Below, piece after piece: positions 60,639-64,000 of a stretch of DNA of 64,000 bases (positions within the stretch are counted from its first letter, which is position 1; each line of letters starts with the position of its first letter). The DNA is from Hoylesella buccalis ATCC 35310 (GTDB lineage Bacteria; Bacteroidota; Bacteroidia; Bacteroidales; Bacteroidaceae), in NCBI RefSeq assembly GCF_000177075.1, contig NZ_ADEG01000039.1:124001-188000 (forward strand), written 5' to 3'. The notes under the pieces are model-generated. The model was not told the origin of the DNA and made no database searches. It worked only from the letters and a program-made list of their open reading frames with translations. A program made the position numbers and the translations under genes.

Positions 60639-61490
60639 ATGAGCATTATAGAAACCATCATTCTTGCAATCGTTGAGGGGTTGACAGAATTTTTGCCCGT
60701 GTCTTCAACGGGACACATGATTATCACGCGCGACTTGTTGGGCATGGAGGCCAACGATCCGTTTATCAATGCCTTCATTGTCATCATTCAGTTTGGTGCC
60801 ATCCTGTCGGTTGTGACGCTCTACTGGAAGCGATTCTTCCGGCTCGACCACACACCTGCACCGGCAGAAAGTACGCCAGTCAGGGCTTTCTTGCACAAAT
60901 GGGACTTTTACTGGAAGCTGTTAGTAGCCTTCATACCAGCCGCTGTCATCGGATTGCTGGCTAACCATCTGATTGAAAAGATGTTGGGAAGCGTCGTGGT
61001 GGTTGCGGTGATGTTGGTGATTGGTGGTGTTTTCATGTTGTTTTGCGACCGCCTGTTCAATCATGGAAGCGAATCAACGCCGCTGACAGAGAAGAGAGCT
61101 TTGCGGGTAGGACTGTTCCAATGCATTGCCATGATACCAGGTGTCTCGCGATCGATGGCCACCATCGTGGGTGGAATGGCGCAAGGACTGACGCGCAAAC
61201 GTGCGGCCGAGTTCTCGTTCTTTTTGGCTGTGCCCACCATGTTCGCCGCTACCTGTCTTGATGTGTTTAAGTTAATCAAGAATGGAGGTGTGGAAGCCTT
61301 GTCCGCACATGTGCCCACTTTGCTGCTGGGCAGTGGTGTTGCCTTCGTCGTAGCGTTGCTGGCCATGAAATGGTTTGTGGCTTTCCTCACCAAATATGGC
61401 TTCAAAGCCTTTGGCGTATATCGCATCATTGTCGGCGGTGCCATCTTGATTTGGCTGATGATGGGACATCAGTTGGCGATGGTGGATTAG
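60639..61490 (+). CDS. uppP: Undecaprenyl-diphosphatase
   Basis: 283 residues with about eight membrane helices. Both catalytic motifs are present: EGLTEFLPVSSTGHMI (residues 13-28) and PGVSRSMATIVGG (~167-179, with Met where Gly is common). It removes phosphate from undecaprenyl diphosphate to recycle the lipid carrier for peptidoglycan and other surface polymers, and its presence can give bacitracin tolerance. It follows DUF3098 without any spacer. Confidence 0.95.
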   Translation: MSIIETIILAIVEGLTEFLPVSSTGHMIITRDLLGMEANDPFINAFIVIIQFGAILSVVTLYWKRFFRLDHTPAPAESTPVRAFLHKWDFYWKLLVAFIPAAVIGLLANHLIEKMLGSVVVVAVMLVIGGVFMLFCDRLFNHGSESTPLTEKRALRVGLFQCIAMIPGVSRSMATIVGGMAQGLTRKRAAEFSFFLAVPTMFAATCLDVFKLIKNGGVEALSAHVPTLLLGSGVAFVVALLAMKWFVAFLTKYGFKAFGVYRIIVGGAILIWLMMGHQLAMVD

Positions 61491-61668
61491 CTGACAAGTT
61501 GACGAGTTAACCAGTTGACGAGCAGATAGTTCATACATCATGAGTACATCACTCGTAAACAAACAAAAAACAACTCACAAACTCAAATACTTGTAAACTC
61601 ATCAACTTATTAACTCCCAAACTCATCAACTTAAAAACTCATTAACTCATAAACTCAAAGCAACCACA
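61491..61668 (+). repeat. AACTCAT/AACTTGT degenerate tandem repeat before truB
   Basis: Begins with G-containing words (CAAGTTGACGAGTTAACC, then AGTTGACGAG, 61494-61521) and changes at about 61550 to a G-poor tract (ACTTGTAAACTCATCAACTT and variants) reaching the truB start. The two halves are complementary in kind and could fold together. It is the longest of the three tracts of this type in the window. Confidence 0.55.
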
Positions 61669-61670
61669 CC

Positions 61671-62381
61671 GTGAACTTTTATACAGGAGAAATATTTGCC
61701 ATTGACAAGCCTTATGGCATGACCAGCTTTGGTGCTTTGGCCCATGTGCGGTATGTCATATCTCGCAAGCTGGGCATCAAACGAATAAAAATAGGTCATG
61801 CCGGCACGTTGGATCCATTAGCCACGGGGGTGTTGGTGTTGTGTACAGGGAAAGCAACCAAGCAAATTGAGCAGTTGCAGGCACACGATAAGGAATATAC
61901 TTGCACGCTCCAGTTGGGGGCAACCACTGCGAGTTACGATAAAGAACACGAGGTTAATCAGACATTCCCAACCGAACACATCACACGCGAGCGTATTGAT
62001 GAGGCACTGAAACAGTTTGTTGGCGACATTCAACAAACCCCACCAACCTTCAGTGCGTGCAAGGTAGACGGCGAACGGTCATACAATTTGCGTCGCGCAG
62101 GCGAGGAAGTGGTGCTCAAACCGAAAAGCGTCAGAATTGACGAGATAGAGGTGATGGATTTTGACCCAACGACCATGCTGCTCCAGTTGCGTGTCGTTTG
62201 TGGTAAAGGAACGTATATCAGAGCCCTGGCTCGTGACCTGGGACGCGCTTTGGACAGTGGGGCATACCTCACAGCACTGCGCCGGACCCGAGTGGGGGCT
62301 ATCAAAGTAGAAAACAGTATTAACTTCGACCACTTCAAGGAGTGGTTGGATCAACAAGAAATAGACGAAAAACACCAATAA
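61671..62381 (+). CDS. truB: tRNA pseudouridine55 synthase
   Basis: 236 residues from GTG 61671, which gives the family start NFYTGEIFAIDKPYGMTSF. The catalytic Asp is in IGHAGTLDPLATGVL (~43-57). KEYTCTLQLG (~77), PTFSACKVDGERSYNLRRAG (~126) and YIRALARDLG (~184) are further TruB landmarks. It makes pseudouridine 55 in the T-loop of tRNAs. It is shorter than E. coli TruB because the C-terminal PUA-like extension is absent, as in many Bacteroidota. The last base of its stop is immediately followed by the queA ATG. Confidence 0.93.
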   Translation: MNFYTGEIFAIDKPYGMTSFGALAHVRYVISRKLGIKRIKIGHAGTLDPLATGVLVLCTGKATKQIEQLQAHDKEYTCTLQLGATTASYDKEHEVNQTFPTEHITRERIDEALKQFVGDIQQTPPTFSACKVDGERSYNLRRAGEEVVLKPKSVRIDEIEVMDFDPTTMLLQLRVVCGKGTYIRALARDLGRALDSGAYLTALRRTRVGAIKVENSINFDHFKEWLDQQEIDEKHQ

Positions 62382-63548
62382 ATGAAACTATCACAATTCA
62401 AATTCAATTTACCGGAAGAGCTTGTTGCTCTGTATCCTCATAGTGTTTACCATGAGATAGTGGATGACAAAGGAGAAAAGCATCTCTCCCGAATGACGCG
62501 TCGTGACGAATCTCGATTGATGGTCTTGCATCGTAAGTCACAGACTATTGATATGTTCCAGAAGAACAAAAAGGGCAAACCTGTAGAGGGGCAGTATTTG
62601 GAGTTCCGTCATGTACTCGACTATTTTGATGAAGGTGACACGTTCATCTTCAATGATACAAAAGTATTTCCTGCCCGCTTGTATGGAACAAAGGAAAAAA
62701 CGGATGCTAAGATAGAGGTCTTTCTCTTACGCGAGCTCAATCGTGAAATGCGCCTGTGGGACGTGTTGGTAGAGCCTGCACGTAAGATACGCATTGGTAA
62801 CAAGTTGTTCTTTGATGAAAGCGGAACCATGGTTGCTGAGGTAATCGATAACACCACGAGCCGTGGGCGAACGCTTCGTTTTCTTTATGACTGTCCTCAT
62901 GAGGAGTTCAAGCGAGAACTTTTTGCGCTCGGTGAGGCACCCTTGCCTCGTTATATCCTCAACCAGCGTGAGGTTCCGCATGCCGATGCGCACGACATGG
63001 AAGATTTCCAAACCATCTTCGCCAAGAATGAAGGAGCCGTAACTGCCGCCGCTACTGGTCTGCATGTCAGCCGGGAGATGATGAAACGGATGGAGATCAA
63101 GGGCATTCACTTTGCTTATATCACCCTGCATTGTGGCCTCAGTGCGTTCAATAACATTGAGGTGGAAGACCTGACGAAGCATAAGATGGACTCTGAGCCG
63201 ATGAAGATAGATGCTCAGGCCTGCAAGATTGTCAACAAAGCAAAGCAAGAAGGGCATCGTGTTTGTGCCGTTGGGACAAGCGTTGTCAAGGCAACTGAAA
63301 CGGCTGTCGGTACAGATGGCTTGCTGAAAGAGTATGATGGCTGGACCAGCAAGTTCATCTTCCCACCATACGACTTTGGCCTGGCTGATACGATGATTGC
63401 CAATTTCTATCACAGTATGTCGCCTTTGCTCATGGAAACAGCTGCGTTTGGTGGATATGAGCTGGTGATGGAAGCCTACAACCTGGCCGTGAAGCATGGT
63501 TATAAGTTTGGGTGTTACGGCGATTCACTCTTGATTTTGGACGATTGA
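62382..63548 (+). CDS. queA: S-adenosylmethionine:tRNA ribosyltransferase-isomerase
   Basis: 388 residues. It transfers and isomerises the ribosyl part of S-adenosylmethionine to the preQ1 base in tRNA, giving epoxyqueuosine. Family motifs: [13 protein letters not shown] (~88), EVFLLREL (~111), GEAPLPRYI (~186), [14 protein letters not shown] (~222), [19 protein letters not shown] (~249) and [20 protein letters not shown] (~330). It is somewhat longer than the ~350-residue E. coli enzyme through insertions near the N-terminus. It lies between truB and folK. Confidence 0.93.
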   Translation: MKLSQFKFNLPEELVALYPHSVYHEIVDDKGEKHLSRMTRRDESRLMVLHRKSQTIDMFQKNKKGKPVEGQYLEFRHVLDYFDEGDTFIFNDTKVFPARLYGTKEKTDAKIEVFLLRELNREMRLWDVLVEPARKIRIGNKLFFDESGTMVAEVIDNTTSRGRTLRFLYDCPHEEFKRELFALGEAPLPRYILNQREVPHADAHDMEDFQTIFAKNEGAVTAAATGLHVSREMMKRMEIKGIHFAYITLHCGLSAFNNIEVEDLTKHKMDSEPMKIDAQACKIVNKAKQEGHRVCAVGTSVVKATETAVGTDGLLKEYDGWTSKFIFPPYDFGLADTMIANFYHSMSPLLMETAAFGGYELVMEAYNLAVKHGYKFGCYGDSLLILDD

Positions 63549-63569
63549 TAGCTGTTATAGGCGCGCAAA

Positions 63570-63995
63570 ATGACTAAAGAGCATATCGTTTACCTCGCAC
63601 TTGGTGCCAATCTGGGTGACAGGCGGCGAGCCATTCGCCAAGCTATTGTAAGAATAGCAGAACAGATTGGTCCCGTAGAACGCCAATCTTCGCTCTACGA
63701 AACACAGCCATGGGGATTCTCATCGCCCCATGCTTTCATCAATGCTTGCATCTGTTGTCGCACCACCATGAGTCCGATTCAGGTATTAAGAGCAACCCAG
63801 AGAATCGAGAAAGAGATGGGGCGAGTAGAGAAGACACACGATGAAGTTTACCAAGACCGCTGCATTGACATCGACATCTTGTTGTTTGACCATCTCAACA
63901 TCCAAACACCCGAACTCACGATTCCACATCCATTGATGCATGAGCGCGAGTTTGTGATGGTTCCTTTGCGTGAGATACTCAAAGAAGGAGAATAA
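63570..63995 (+). CDS. folK: 6-hydroxymethyl-7,8-dihydropterin pyrophosphokinase
   Basis: 141 residues. It transfers pyrophosphate from ATP to 6-hydroxymethyl-dihydropterin in folate synthesis. Motifs: YLALGANLGDRRRAI (~6-20), SLYETQPWGFSSPHAFINAC (~41-60), ATQRIEKEMGRVE (~74), DRCIDIDILLFD (~97, with the metal-binding Asp residues) and HPLMHEREFVMVPL (~119). It complements folE in the same window. It ends five bases before the window edge. Confidence 0.93.
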   Translation: MTKEHIVYLALGANLGDRRRAIRQAIVRIAEQIGPVERQSSLYETQPWGFSSPHAFINACICCRTTMSPIQVLRATQRIEKEMGRVEKTHDEVYQDRCIDIDILLFDHLNIQTPELTIPHPLMHEREFVMVPLREILKEGE

Positions 63996-64000
63996 ACAAA

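Overview
The window reads as a chromosome segment of a Bacteroidota bacterium, most likely Prevotellaceae (Prevotella in the broad sense). Four things support this. TAnnTTTG (-7) promoter boxes recur upstream of genes and clear Shine-Dalgarno sequences are largely missing. Several gene orders look typical of Bacteroidales (ruvX-def-TPR-thrS-infC-rpmI-rplT; DUF1599-DoxX-tpiA-SPOR-folE; ftsX-DUF3098-uppP-truB-queA-folK). Families such as DUF5020, DUF4251, DUF3098, YtxH and SPOR lipoproteins are present. Finally, one secreted nuclease has a C-terminus resembling Bacteroidetes type IX sorting tails. The genus is an inference from the sequence alone.

Layout. 1-~2950: right end of a mobile element of the CTnDOT type, with small helix-turn-helix genes, a RhuM-like gene and a 411-residue tyrosine recombinase carrying Ser259 where most relatives have the first catalytic Arg. 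A candidate GTAnnTTTG-type attachment core lies on the promoter of the first chromosomal gene. 2975-9812: patatin-like lipase, DUF805 protein, trmD, DUF5020 porin-like protein, a divergent NAD-dependent DNA ligase translationally coupled to a MutT-like Nudix hydrolase, and type II pantothenate kinase. 10486-16327: five-gene TolC-HlyD-ABC-permease-permease exporter operon. 16954-23956: DASS transporter, orphan BtuF-like lipoprotein, pheS, DUF4348-like lipoprotein, murB and an MBL hydrolase. 25025-33618: YtxH/holin-like stress operon, SPOR lipoprotein, then ruvX-def-TPR-thrS-infC-rpmI-rplT. 33757-41315: K+/H+ antiporter, SLC13 permease, secreted endonuclease I, DUF4251 lipoprotein and GH25 muramidase. 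41439-48515: xth-folE-SPOR-tpiA-DoxX-DUF1599 on the minus strand, a small lipoprotein and cca. 49166-55976: RND efflux operon and an LpxA-like acyltransferase. 56031-58556: minus-strand operon of a ThiD-like/AraC fusion regulator with pdxS and pdxT (vitamin B6 synthesis). 59442-63995: ftsX-DUF3098-uppP-truB-queA-folK.

Most striking observations. (1) A family of about 400-bp non-coding repeats fills every intergenic gap longer than 600 bp (9867-10265, 16492-16889, 24356-~24760, 37521-37919, ~48550-48905, 58706-~59063), with conserved end motifs and internal hairpins; three copies are 398-399 bp long. (2) An AraC-type regulator has a ThiD-like kinase domain whose catalytic Cys is replaced by Ser. 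It sits first in the pdxS-pdxT operon, which suggests an uncharacterised vitamin-sensing regulator. (3) Modular 66-bp promoter repeats occur upstream of coaW and the DUF4348-like gene. (4) A short, strongly terminated small-RNA-like unit lies at ~24101-24170. (5) The def start codon appears to be broken by a one-base insertion. No rRNA, tRNA or CRISPR array was recognised.
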